A stretch of DNA of 64,000 nt. Source: Desulfovibrio sp. G11 (GTDB lineage Bacteria; Desulfobacterota; Desulfovibrionia; Desulfovibrionales; Desulfovibrionaceae). The stretch is taken from positions 3,318,501-3,382,500 of the forward strand of contig NZ_LT984798.1 of NCBI RefSeq assembly GCF_900243745.1. Direction: 5' to 3'. Every line of letters starts with the position of its first letter. The stretch's first letter is position 1. The notes beneath the pieces are model-generated. The model was not told the DNA's origin. It searched no databases and saw nothing but the letters and a program-made list of their open reading frames with translations. Positions 1-7,867 of the stretch are shown here, piece by piece. The position numbers and the translations under genes are program-made.

Positions 1-1366
1 AGCTGCGTTGCAGAGTGCGGAAAGTGACCGACAGCGCGTCCTCATTCGCCAGACCGAAGCCATAACAGGGCTACGCAATGCCGAAGAACGGCTCGCTGCC
101 GCACGCAGCCAGTGGTCACACTGCCTTGAAGGCTTGGGGCTTGGAGCGGAACTTGATCCGGAAACCGTCCGCGAGGCGTTCAAGTATATGGAAAATTGCC
201 TGGCCGCAGAAGCAGACCTCGAGCGCGCCAAAATGGAACTGGCACAAAGCCATTCCGAACTGGCCGCATTGCGTGAACCTTTGTCCCTCACGCTCGACAG
301 TCTGAACCGCTCGCCCCAGATTGACGCCGATGGTGGACCAGACTGGCTGCTCAGTCTTGATTCTTTACTTGAAGCAGCGGAAAATGCAGTCACAGCACGC
401 ACACGCCGTCTGGCCATGGAACAGGAACTTGCCGCTCTTGATGATGAGGTTCGTGCCGCTCAGGTTGCTCTGGACACGGCTGTACATGCTGAGCGGGGCT
501 TACTGGCCCTGGCAGGGGCGCAGGACGCCGAAGACTTTTTACGTCAGGCGGCGGCACACGAAGAGCAGCGCAAACTGGCCCAACGCAGGCTGGACCTTGA
601 AGATGCTTTGCGCCTCGCGGCGGACAAATGCCCGCTTGAAGATTTTCTGCAACAATTTGAGAATGAAAATCGCGAAACCCAGGAAAACCGTTGCGCCGAA
701 ATTACGGCGGAACTTGCCCAACTTCAGGAAAAAGAACAGGAACTGGCCGACCGAGTCAGCAGTTTACGCGCCAAGGTGGAAACCCTGTCGCATGATGACG
801 AGCTGGCAAGGTTGCAGCAACAGGCTGCCACGCTTGAGGAAAGCATGCAACGCATGGCGTATGAATGGAGCCGTAGGGCGCTTGCCCGCGGTATTCTTGA
901 GGCCGCTAAAAATACCTTTGAGCGCGAACGCCAGCCAGAGGTCATTCGCCTTGCATCGGAAATATTTGCGCGTATTACTGGGCGTAGATGGAAGGCCATC
1001 AATGCCTCTCTTGAGGACAAAACTTTAAGCATTCTGCCAGCTCAAGGCGAAGCACTTGCTCCTGAAAATCTCAGTAGAGGTGCGCGCGAGCAGGCATATC
1101 TGGCCCTGCGGCTGGCCTACATCAAAAACCATGCGGCCCATGCCACTCCCTTGCCTGTCATTATGGATGATGTGCTGGTCAACTTCGACCCACAGAGGGC
1201 CGAACGCACAGCCCGCGCTTTTGTAGACCTGACTACTGAAGGAAACGGCAAGGGACATCAGATACTTTACTTCACCTGCCAGCCTCATATGGTTGACCTG
1301 CTGCGCAAGGCAGACCCTGCTGCCGCGCTTTTTCATGTGGAACACGGAGATATCAGAGCAGCCTGA
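1..1366 (+). CDS. YhaN-like AAA family ATPase, C-terminal part (cut by window edge)
   Basis: The reading frame is open from the first bases, so the gene starts to the left of the window and about 450 C-terminal residues are visible. Long Glu/Gln/Ala-rich heptad-like stretches (about residues 10-300) indicate a coiled coil. They are followed by an ABC-type signature (LSRGAREQAYLALRL, about residue 354) and a Walker B with adjacent D-loop (PVIMDDVLVNFDP, about residue 382). This order is that of the second half of an SMC/Rad50-like ATPase head, as in YhaN, usually encoded next to the YhaO/SbcD-like nuclease. The Walker A would lie upstream. A likely role in DNA end processing is inferred from the family. 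A strong terminator follows the stop codon. Confidence 0.75.
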   Translation, partial: AALQSAESDRQRVLIRQTEAITGLRNAEERLAAARSQWSHCLEGLGLGAELDPETVREAFKYMENCLAAEADLERAKMELAQSHSELAALREPLSLTLDSLNRSPQIDADGGPDWLLSLDSLLEAAENAVTARTRRLAMEQELAALDDEVRAAQVALDTAVHAERGLLALAGAQDAEDFLRQAAAHEEQRKLAQRRLDLEDALRLAADKCPLEDFLQQFENENRETQENRCAEITAELAQLQEKEQELADRVSSLRAKVETLSHDDELARLQQQAATLEESMQRMAYEWSRRALARGILEAAKNTFERERQPEVIRLASEIFARITGRRWKAINASLEDKTLSILPAQGEALAPENLSRGAREQAYLALRLAYIKNHAAHATPLPVIMDDVLVNFDPQRAERTARAFVDLTTEGNGKGHQILYFTCQPHMVDLLRKADPAAALFHVEHGDIRAA

Positions 1367-1390
1367 CCTCACCTTTTACATTGCGCAAAA

Positions 1391-1433
1391 CCAGAATGCC
1401 GTCGTCCTTTGTGGACGACGGCATTCTGGTTTT
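1391..1433 (+). terminator. Rho-independent terminator after the YhaN-like gene
   Basis: A perfect 17-bp inverted repeat (1391-1407 with 1413-1429) has a 5-nt loop and is followed by TTTT. An A-run on the left flank would let it work in both directions. Confidence 0.9.
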
Positions 1434-1652
1434 GCTGCGTCAGAAACGGAATCCAGCCAGAACGTGCCTCCTTGCATTATAACGTACCGGCGCAGAACCA
1501 TACCTCCTTTACGTAGATATGCATTATTTGCTTTTAGCCGACCTGCCTGATTGTTCGCCGTAAAGTTTTTGAAAAAGAATTTCAATTCTATTGACATCAT
1601 TTTTCAACTATGCAAAGGTGCGCCAAGCAATCACGTACAGCGGAGGCAAAGT

Positions 1653-1803
1653 ATGGCTTATAATGGTGATTCTGCACCGGTTTCTGACGTTACCCACCGC
1701 TTCAGTCAAGATAATCTTCACATTTGCCTCAATGACCAGTTCGGCCCGCACCAGGCTGATGCTGTCATTGATCTTTTGCGCATCAATCATATGAACTGCA
1801 AAC
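1653..1803 (+). pseudogene. Small His/Cys-rich protein gene, 5' part (interrupted by IS4-family element)
   Basis: An ATG at 1653 follows a CGGAGG ribosome-binding site. The frame runs 50 codons and is then broken by the insertion sequence. Removing the IS and one copy of the 9-bp target duplication fuses this frame exactly to the frame ending at 3338, giving a 137-residue protein. The alternating hydrophobic pattern of the first 110 residues is reminiscent of STAS-like domains, but I do not recognise a family. Confidence 0.7.
1795..1803. repeat. 9-bp target duplication, IS4-family copy 1 (left)
   Basis: ACTGCAAAC occurs immediately left of the element and again at 3067-3075 on its right. Confidence 0.9.
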
Positions 1804-3066
1804 CAATGCTGTCCGGCTAAGCAACCATAGCTAATAGGCTGAGACTGTAAGAGTTTTGAGTTTTTGATCTTCGCGGTTTCAGGAGTTCTTCCAGGGAGTC
1901 TTTGCCGAACAAATTCACGCAAATGAGCTCGAATAATTGCTGCACCGACAGCTTAAGTTTGCTCAGGATTTTTTGGTACGCCATGAGCAAATACACTGTC
2001 AGGGCCGTGTAAATTTGGATGAGCACAGCGTTCTCAGAGCGCCCGACAAAGCTTTTGATGTGCAGATTTTGTTTGACTTCACGGAAGAATATTTCGATTT
2101 GCCAGCGCTCTTTGTAAATGTCGGCAATGGTTTTCGCTGACAGGCGAAAGTGGTTGGTCAAGAACTCGTAACGCTTCCCGGTTTTGGCATCCCTGTAGCC
2201 TATTCGGCGTAAGCGCAAGGTTTTTCCCCGACTGTTTTTCACTTCGATAATATGGTCAGAGGTGACGCCTGTTTTACGATTGACAGGACGGCGTTCCAGC
2301 AGCTTGAATACGGCGTTATCTTTGAGGCGCGTGACGAAGAAGATGCCCTTTGTCGCCAAAAGCTGAAACCAGGAATAGGCTATATAGCCTTTGTCAAAGG
2401 TCACAATGGAGCCTTTTGGCAGCGAAAGGCTTTTGGCCATGCGGCTTTCGTGGGTTTTGGCATTGCTGATATCGACGAAGGCAGGGATGTAGCCATCGTG
2501 ATCAAGCACGGTATTTACCTTCACCCCGGCTTTGTTCCGCCGGAACGATGCCCAGGGGAAGACGGACAGGCAAAGGCTGATGGTGGTAGCGTCCATGCTG
2601 TACAGTTTGCACTTGAAGCGAAATTTGTGACGAGGCGCATGCGGCTGGCAAAGTCCGTACATTTCAGCGAACAAGTCCTTGAAAAAGCCCACGGGCCTTG
2701 AATTGTTGGCGTCGGCGAAAGTCGAGCGGGGCACGTTTTTCAGGCCCCAATGGTACAGGCGGTTTCCGGCGGCAGCCAGACACCGGAGCCCGTCACGCAT
2801 GGAACGCCTCGCGGCAAGCTGAATAAAGGCCATGGCGGTGAACTGCTCCTTGAAGCCGAATTTGCGTGAGGCCCGCCCTACTTTGTGCCGGTGTTCGAGC
2901 TTTTGAAAAACATGTCTGGGAATCAGAGATAGCATCTGGGAGAAAAGTGTATTATGGTGACTCATGTCCAAAATCTCCTTGTGTGGCAAAGTTTTTCGCA
3001 AACTCTTTATACCACATCGCATTGAGATTTTGGACTTTTTTCTTAACCCTTAGCCGGACAGCAATG
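1804..3066 (-). mobile_element. IS4-family insertion sequence, copy 1 (1263 bp)
   Basis: The termini are near-perfect inverted repeats, CAATGCTGTCCGGCTAAG on the left and its complement on the right. The element is flanked by 9-bp duplications and encodes one transposase on the minus strand. Two more copies lie at 44090 and 47501, and a terminal scrap lies at 63259. It splits a small His/Cys-rich protein gene. Confidence 0.92.
1817..2965 (-). CDS. IS4-family transposase (copy 1)
   Basis: A 382-residue DDE transposase. The ATG at 2965 follows AAGGAG; an upstream in-frame extension to 3022 lacks a better site. The sequence contains the IS4-type catalytic context: [10 protein letters not shown] (first Asp), TFDKGYIAYSWF (second Asp), and [18 protein letters not shown], the Y-(2)-R-(3)-E-(6)-K signature with the catalytic Glu. 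The N-terminal region carries the DUF4372-like segment common in this group. It is intact, so the element could be active. It is clearly diverged from copies 2 and 3, with many substitutions, and so arrived separately. Confidence 0.93.
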   Translation of the reverse strand: MSHHNTLFSQMLSLIPRHVFQKLEHRHKVGRASRKFGFKEQFTAMAFIQLAARRSMRDGLRCLAAAGNRLYHWGLKNVPRSTFADANNSRPVGFFKDLFAEMYGLCQPHAPRHKFRFKCKLYSMDATTISLCLSVFPWASFRRNKAGVKVNTVLDHDGYIPAFVDISNAKTHESRMAKSLSLPKGSIVTFDKGYIAYSWFQLLATKGIFFVTRLKDNAVFKLLERRPVNRKTGVTSDHIIEVKNSRGKTLRLRRIGYRDAKTGKRYEFLTNHFRLSAKTIADIYKERWQIEIFFREVKQNLHIKSFVGRSENAVLIQIYTALTVYLLMAYQKILSKLKLSVQQLFELICVNLFGKDSLEELLKPRRSKTQNSYSLSLLAMVA

Positions 3067-3338
3067 ACTGCAAACGTATTTTTATTGACGTGCGCCAGGT
3101 GAACCAACCTGTCCCTTCGGCCATCAGCACATTTAAGGATTCGCTGATCCTTGGTGGTCTCGGCACAGAGCGAGTTATTTTTAAAGGAAAAGCCGGTTTT
3201 GTTATGGCGGTTGACGGCAATCGTGTGCTTATACAGCAAGAGAAAAAGCACATCTGCAAAGGCAACTGTGCCAACTGCAAGTGCGGGCACCATAAGAAGG
3301 AACACACGCACGATCACGAGCATGAGCACCATAATTAA
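3067..3338 (+). pseudogene. Small His/Cys-rich protein gene, 3' part (interrupted by IS4-family element)
   Basis: This frame continues the one broken at 1803. After reconstruction it ends in a striking metal-ligand tail: CKGNCANCKCGHH followed by KKEHTHDHEHEHHN. The four Cys and about ten His in the last 30 residues suggest binding of Zn, Ni or Cu, but no family is recognised. A GTG at 3090 could in principle restart translation, but no ribosome-binding site supports it. Confidence 0.65.
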
Positions 3339-3487
3339 ATAGTTCGCGTATGCTACGTAATAAGTGAATGTTCTTAATGGTTGCGGCATTGCTCACCCCT
3401 ACCTGAACGATATCGTTATGCAGCCCATAACGCGGAAGTGCAGAAATATTTCTGCGTAAACCGCGCAAACCATATGGAGGAAAAGGT

Positions 3488-5116
3488 ATGAGCATCAAGG
3501 AAAGGAAGCTTCTGCAACGCTTCAAAAAAAGCTGCATGGTGGCGCTGCTTGCTGCCGGCATGCTGATGGGTGCGGCCGGGGGGGCCAAAGCCATCGAATT
3601 TAAGGCACAGGGCGAATGGCTCATGGGCTTCGGCGTGGCTGACGCCCCCTTGGCGTCCCATGCGCGGACCCCGCAGGGCGGTTACGCAAAGGAAAAAGTT
3701 AACGACAACGATATGTTCGGCGCTGCGCAGCGTCTGCGTCTGCAGTTGGACGCCGTTGCTTCCGAAAATCTGTCCGGTACTGTTTTCTTTGAAATCGGCA
3801 CCCAGAACTGGGGCAAAGCCGATGAAGGCGGCGCTCTTGGTGCGGACGGCAGTAACGTCATCAAACTGAAAAACGCCTACCTTGACTGGATCATCCCCCA
3901 GACTGATGCCCGCGTCCGTATGGGTATCCAGGGCTTGGCCCTGCCTGACATGGCTGGCGGCTCTGCCGTGCTCGACGGTGACGTCGCTGCTATTGTCGGC
4001 AACTACAAATTTAATGAAAATGTCGGCCTCACCGCTTTCTGGGCGCGTCCGGTCAATGACAACTTTGATGCGGGAAAATACGGCAACGGCGATCACAAGG
4101 CGAAGAACAACTATCTGGATAACATTGATCTTTTTGCCATAACCGTGCCTGTAACCTTTGATGGCGTGGAAGTAACGCCCTGGGCCATGTACGGCATGCT
4201 GGGCCGTAACGCCCTGCGCGGCCTGAGTGAAATTAATGATAACGAACCCTGGGAAACCAGCGACGGTATCCTTGGGCAGAGCCTGCCCGGCCTGACCGAA
4301 GGATTCAACTTTGCTGGTGCTACTCCGCTTGATTCCCGTGCAACCAGCAAGCAGTACGGCAACATGTTCTGGGTCGGTCTGCCCATCGGCATTACCATGT
4401 TCGACCCGCTCAATATCGAATTCGACATCAACTACGGCTATGTGGAAAGCATGGGCCGCTACGATGTGGTGAAGCGCGGCAACGATAGTGATGTGGTTCG
4501 CGGCAGTACCGAACGCCAGGGTTTTGTTGCCAAGGCTCTGGTAGAATACAAGATGGACTGGGCCACCCCCGGCATCTTTGGTTGGTACGGCTCCGGTGAC
4601 GATGGCGACATCAAGAACGGCTCCAAGCGCATGCCCTCCATTGCAGGTGCGGGCAATTTCACTTCTTTTGTGGGTGACGGCAACCTTGCCTGGGGTGCCG
4701 GTCCGGGCGACATCTGCGACTGGAATATGACGTATGCCGGTACCTGGGGTATTGGCGGCCAGTTGAAAGACATGAGCTTCATGGAAGATCTCAAACATAC
4801 ACTGCGCGTGGCCTACTGGGGAGGCACCAACGCTCCCTCCATGGTCAAGTATATGGAATCTGCCTCTTCCTGGAACAGTGGCTTCGGCGTGGATGGTCCT
4901 TACCTGACCACCAACGATGGCTTGCTGGAATTCAACCTGATCAACCAGTGGCAGATCTACGAAAATCTGGAAGCCAACTTTGAACTGGGCTATGTTGTCA
5001 ATATGATTGATAAGGATACCTGGAAGAAGGACGGCTACTACAGCGGCAGCGGCAACGGCTCGTTTGAAAAGCAGGACGCCTGGAAAGCGCAGCTCGTTTT
5101 TGCCTACAGCTTCTAG
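3488..5116 (+). CDS. Outer membrane homotrimeric porin (Desulfovibrio type)
   Basis: A 542-residue precursor. A signal peptide (positive N-terminus, hydrophobic core at about residues 17-30, AKA cleavage site near 35) leads into a protein rich in alternating polar/aromatic strands. It ends with an aromatic C-terminal residue (AYSF), the outer-membrane assembly signal. It resembles the abundant porin of Desulfovibrio that admits small solutes such as sulfate and lactate; the substrate is not readable here. The start is fixed by GGAGGAAAAGGT just before the ATG. The gene is monocistronic with hairpins behind it, consistent with a highly expressed envelope protein. Confidence 0.88.
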   Translation: MSIKERKLLQRFKKSCMVALLAAGMLMGAAGGAKAIEFKAQGEWLMGFGVADAPLASHARTPQGGYAKEKVNDNDMFGAAQRLRLQLDAVASENLSGTVFFEIGTQNWGKADEGGALGADGSNVIKLKNAYLDWIIPQTDARVRMGIQGLALPDMAGGSAVLDGDVAAIVGNYKFNENVGLTAFWARPVNDNFDAGKYGNGDHKAKNNYLDNIDLFAITVPVTFDGVEVTPWAMYGMLGRNALRGLSEINDNEPWETSDGILGQSLPGLTEGFNFAGATPLDSRATSKQYGNMFWVGLPIGITMFDPLNIEFDINYGYVESMGRYDVVKRGNDSDVVRGSTERQGFVAKALVEYKMDWATPGIFGWYGSGDDGDIKNGSKRMPSIAGAGNFTSFVGDGNLAWGAGPGDICDWNMTYAGTWGIGGQLKDMSFMEDLKHTLRVAYWGGTNAPSMVKYMESASSWNSGFGVDGPYLTTNDGLLEFNLINQWQIYENLEANFELGYVVNMIDKDTWKKDGYYSGSGNGSFEKQDAWKAQLVFAYSF

Positions 5117-5202
5117 TTTCTGTTGAACAGACCGGGGCCTGATTCAGGCCCCGGCTAGTAAGGCCCACAACCGCGCGCGTCCCCTTCCCGTGCGCGTATT
5201 GA

Positions 5203-5234
5203 TCCGCTGTCTTCAACAGAAGACGGCGGATTTT
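5203..5234 (+). terminator. Terminator downstream of porin gene
   Basis: An 11-bp stem (5203-5213 with 5220-5230, with G-U pairs) and 6-nt loop are followed by TTTT. A second GC-rich hairpin lies just after the stop codon at about 5131-5154. Confidence 0.7.
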
Positions 5235-5240
5235 ACCATA

Positions 5241-5284
5241 GCTTTCCCTTTCGGGATGATAGGGGCACTTCCGAAAGGGAAAGC
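5241..5284. repeat. 14-bp perfect inverted repeat upstream of tRNA-Arg
   Basis: GCTTTCCCTTTCGG at 5241-5254 is exactly complementary to 5271-5284, with a 16-nt spacer. There is no T-run on either side, so it is not an obvious terminator. Confidence 0.6.
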
Positions 5285-5303
5285 CGCAACGCCTTCAAAC
5301 AAC

Positions 5304-5332
5304 TTGACACTGTATGAAAGGATAAATATAAC
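5304..5332 (+). promoter_or_regulatory. Sigma-70-type promoter of tRNA-Arg
   Basis: TTGACA at 5304-5309, a 17-bp spacer, and TATAAC at 5327-5332, placed 12 bp before the mature tRNA 5' end. Confidence 0.8.
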
Positions 5333-5343
5333 AACAAGATTGC

Positions 5344-5420
5344 GCGCTCGTAGCTCAGTTGGATAGAGCGACAGCCTCCTAAGCTGTAGGCCACAAGTTC
5401 GATTCTTGTCGGGCGCACCA
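5344..5420 (+). tRNA. tRNA-Arg (anticodon CCT)
   Basis: A 77-nt cloverleaf with a 7-bp acceptor stem (GCGCTCG with CGGGCGC, one G-U pair), anticodon loop CTCCTAA giving CCT at 5378-5380, T-loop GTTCGATTC and encoded CCA. Its 3' part (5372-5420) is the attL repeat of the adjoining integrative element, whose insertion regenerated an intact tRNA gene. Confidence 0.95.
5372..5420 (+). repeat. attL of IME1 (49-bp direct repeat in tRNA-Arg)
   Basis: An identical 49-bp sequence occurs at 19467-19515. It covers the anticodon arm to the CCA end of the tRNA, the usual target of tyrosine integrases. Confidence 0.93.
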
Positions 5421-5429
5421 ACAAATTCA

Positions 5430-5462
5430 AGGACTTACGGAAATTCCGTAAGTCCTTTTTTT
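5430..5462 (+). terminator. Terminator of the regenerated tRNA-Arg, carried by IME1
   Basis: AAGGACTTACGGA and its complement flank a 3-nt loop and run into seven T residues. The displaced native terminator lies beyond attR at 19524. Confidence 0.85.
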
Positions 5463-5465
5463 GTC

Positions 5466-5487
5466 CTGCCCCACACCTGCCCCACAC
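5466..5487. repeat. Tandem 11-bp repeats inside left end of IME1
   Basis: CTGCCCCACAC occurs twice back to back (5466-5476, 5477-5487). The same pair is present near the right end at 19308-19329, as expected for integrase or excisionase arm sites. Confidence 0.75.
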
Positions 5488-5604
5488 GGCAAGAAAATGT
5501 TTGAAAAAGGGTGACGCCCCGCCAATGGTTGGTTATCCTGTTATAGCAGTGGATGGAGCAATAAAGCCTCTTGCTTCTTGTTTATAAAAAAGTGAGGATA
5601 TTCC

Positions 5605-5832
5605 ATGTGGGAAATTTTTGAAAATTCAAATTTTGATCCTAAAAATCCAGACGTGGAGCCTGAATTTTATGTATGTAACGAAGAAACATGCTTAGCTGCA
5701 TATGATGAAGATGAAGCGAAGTGGTTACTTAAAATATTAAATAGTCCTTTAAAAAGGTCGTTATTAGATCCAGTATTAATACAACGTCCAAGACCGCCAA
5801 AACCACCAGAGCCACTAGAGCCAAAGATGTAA
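5605..5832 (+). CDS. Hypothetical 75-residue acidic protein of IME1
   Basis: An ATG preceded by GTGAGGA gives a protein of 75 residues. The N-terminal two thirds are acidic and aromatic, with two Cys (VCNEETCLAAY), and the tail is proline-rich (RPRPPKPPEPLEPK). No family is recognised. It is the first gene inside attL, is AT-richer than its neighbours, and ends just before a bidirectional terminator shared with the convergent cyclase gene. A cargo or regulatory role is possible but cannot be read from the sequence. Confidence 0.55.
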   Translation: MWEIFENSNFDPKNPDVEPEFYVCNEETCLAAYDEDEAKWLLKILNSPLKRSLLDPVLIQRPRPPKPPEPLEPKM

Positions 5833-5842
5833 GTGCCTCTAC

Positions 5843-5879
5843 AAAGTAAAAGGCGGGCTTTCGCCCGCCTTTCACTTTG
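5843..5879. terminator. Bidirectional terminator between convergent genes
   Basis: AAAGTAAAAGGCGGGC, a 3-nt loop, and the complementary GCCCGCCTTT..CTTT. A and T runs on both sides suit termination from either direction. Confidence 0.85.
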
Positions 5880-6744
5880 CTGTCCAATTCCACACGCCCC
5901 GCCATCGTTCCGGCTTGTCCGCTGCTAACTGCCTACAACGCCCTGCCCACAGCCCAAACCCAGCCGCCCGAAACGCCGCCTCCGCTCCTACAAAATCCCC
6001 CGCAACGTACATCTCACGAGCTTTTTCAAACTCCACCCACGCGCCCAAATCCAAGGGCTTTGTATATATATCAATCGGCTCCGTCCTGCCTTTTACTTGC
6101 ACAACATCCAACAGCCGCCAGTCCTTCGGCCTGCCCGCCATCCTGTAAACATTCCCCGAAATAACCGCTTTTACGCCATATTTCGCCGCCAGCCCTTGCA
6201 GCCGTGCCGCCACATTTACAGCGTCACCAACTACAGTATAGTCAACATAGCCCCCCGTAGCACCCAAAAAACCTAAATATACTGGTCCGCTATGCACACC
6301 ACTATAAAATTGCGGAGCCTCCCCAACTACTCTTCTCGCTTTTTCGCCAGCTTTTTCAAGCGCTTGTTGTACTTTTTCAATCATTTCCAACGCCTTTTCC
6401 GCGTCCGCATGCCGATAAAGTATTGCATCACCCTGAATTTTATCAACTTCTCCGCCATTTTTGCGGATAACTTCAAGCGTAGGAGATAACACGATTTTTA
6501 AAAGAAGTGCTACACGCTCCGGGGTCAATTTTTCAGAAATGCTCGTAAACCCGCGCATATCCGTAAAAATTACAGACGTTTCCGTGCGTTTGCCCGTGGC
6601 CCCTGTAGCCTCTGCCGGTGCAACTCGTGCCACTTTTGCTCCTGCATATTGTTTTAGTACACGGCGTAGGTCATGGGCTTGCCATGCAAAATGCACAGCA
6701 AGCCCCACGGCCAGGGCAACAACTATTATTGCCCAACCCTGCAT
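5872..6744 (-). CDS. Class III adenylate/guanylate cyclase, membrane-anchored
   Basis: A 290-residue protein. One N-terminal membrane helix (about residues 3-20) is followed by a class III cyclase catalytic domain (about 55-230). Visible catalytic features: FTDMRGFTS with metal Asp62, VDKIQGDAI with Lys102 (the purine-selecting position, typical of ATP) and second metal Asp106, and VVGDAVNVAARL with Asn177 and Arg181 (transition-state residues). All key positions are present, so it is probably active and makes cAMP. The last 50 residues have TPR-like character. Its start overlaps the preceding gene's stop (TAATG), implying translational coupling within the mobilization operon. This is an unexpected partner for relaxase and primase genes. 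Confidence 0.85.
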   Translation of the reverse strand: MQGWAIIVVALAVGLAVHFAWQAHDLRRVLKQYAGAKVARVAPAEATGATGKRTETSVIFTDMRGFTSISEKLTPERVALLLKIVLSPTLEVIRKNGGEVDKIQGDAILYRHADAEKALEMIEKVQQALEKAGEKARRVVGEAPQFYSGVHSGPVYLGFLGATGGYVDYTVVGDAVNVAARLQGLAAKYGVKAVISGNVYRMAGRPKDWRLLDVVQVKGRTEPIDIYTKPLDLGAWVEFEKAREMYVAGDFVGAEAAFRAAGFGLWAGRCRQLAADKPERWRGVWNWTAK

Positions 6745-7858
6745 TATCTGCCCCTCCGGCGGGCTTTGGCAGCTTTGGCTTCCTGGGCCTGAACCTCGGC
6801 CTGCGCCTGCGCTTTAACTTCCTGCACTTGCTGTTCCTGCGCCGGAGCCTCGGCCTTTTGCTCCGCTGCGGCTTTTTGTTCAACGCTAAACGCCGGGTTT
6901 TGTTCCAGTTCCGCCTGCGGCCACTGCGATTTATCTCTCCAGTACGGCGGAGCTTCCTTCGTTTCTTTCACGCTAAACCCTACATTGTGCGGCATCCGCA
7001 CATTCCGAACGGCGTAGTCAAAGCCTTCTTTAACTACATGCACGATAAACATGATGAGTTTTTTCAGCATGTTAAAAATGCCCAGCCCCGGCGCTTGTTC
7101 CTGTCCATGCTCCGGCTCTTCCTTCTTTTTTCCCTGTTCCGGCCCCTCCTCTTCCTCCTTCCGCTTTTTCTCCCCCGCCATGCGCTCCTGTTCCTCCTTG
7201 AACGCCTTGGCGTAAGCCGGTTCCTGCTCCTGTAGCCGTTCCGCCATTCGTTCCGGCCCCAGCACCGGCGCGGACTCGTTACACGACACTATACGCGGAA
7301 TCCTGTCTAGCGTATTGCCGTAAAATCCGGGGACAACAATGCCTTCTTGCTGCCCGTTGCCGTACCTGCCCTGCAACGTCTCCCGAATTTTTTGGATCTC
7401 GCCTTCCGCCCCTGCGCGGACCTTGAACACAGACTGAAACCGCCCTGCTGCCGTCTCCGTAGTCAGGGCAGGCATATGCCCATCCGCCTTCATCGCCGCC
7501 AGGGAGGCTTCTGTCAGCCCCGACACGACAACAAATTTATGCTCCCTGGCTTCCGGCTCAACTTTTACCATCGCCCCGGCATCACGCGCCGCCAGCAACC
7601 GCCAGGCTTGCCCCTGCGCTTCCCGGGCGCTAAAAGTATGCTCCTCGGTCTGCCCGTCCTTGCCGGTAATCGAAAGCTTTACGCTGTCGGCATCCAACGC
7701 CTTCAAAAAGCTTTCAAAGCGTTGAAATTCCTGGGGATACTCGTTTTCAGTGTATGTTTCTTTCATAGCTCGCTCCTGGGCTTCTTTTGCTTTTCGTGCT
7801 GCCACTTCGGCCTTAGAAATCACAGTCATTTCTGAGAATTTTATCATTTTCGACATAT
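6744..7858 (-). CDS. RepB-primase-like accessory protein of IME1
   Basis: A 371-residue protein starting at the ATG at 7858, 5 nt after AAGGAG, only 9 nt downstream of the relaxase gene; longer in-frame starts lie inside that gene. The region at about 45-150 (FLKALDADSVKLSIT, then AGAMVKVEPE, then MPALTTETAAGRFQSVFKV) follows the pattern of RepB-type primase domains, and matches the same segment in the C-terminal half of the neighbouring relaxase. The middle is highly charged and the C-terminus is Ala/Gln/Glu-rich with a basic end. An accessory role in priming the transferred strand is inferred. Confidence 0.6.
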
Positions 7859-7867
7859 TTTTTCTCC

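Noticed and set aside
1804..3066. 5-bp (CAATG) target duplication for the IS4-family element
   Set aside because: CAATG/CATTG is present at the tips of every copy and belongs to the element; the 9-bp flanks are the real duplications.
3416..4798. 460-codon frame on the minus strand opposite the porin gene
   Set aside because: Mirror of a strongly codon-biased real gene with signal peptide and conserved C-terminus on the plus strand.
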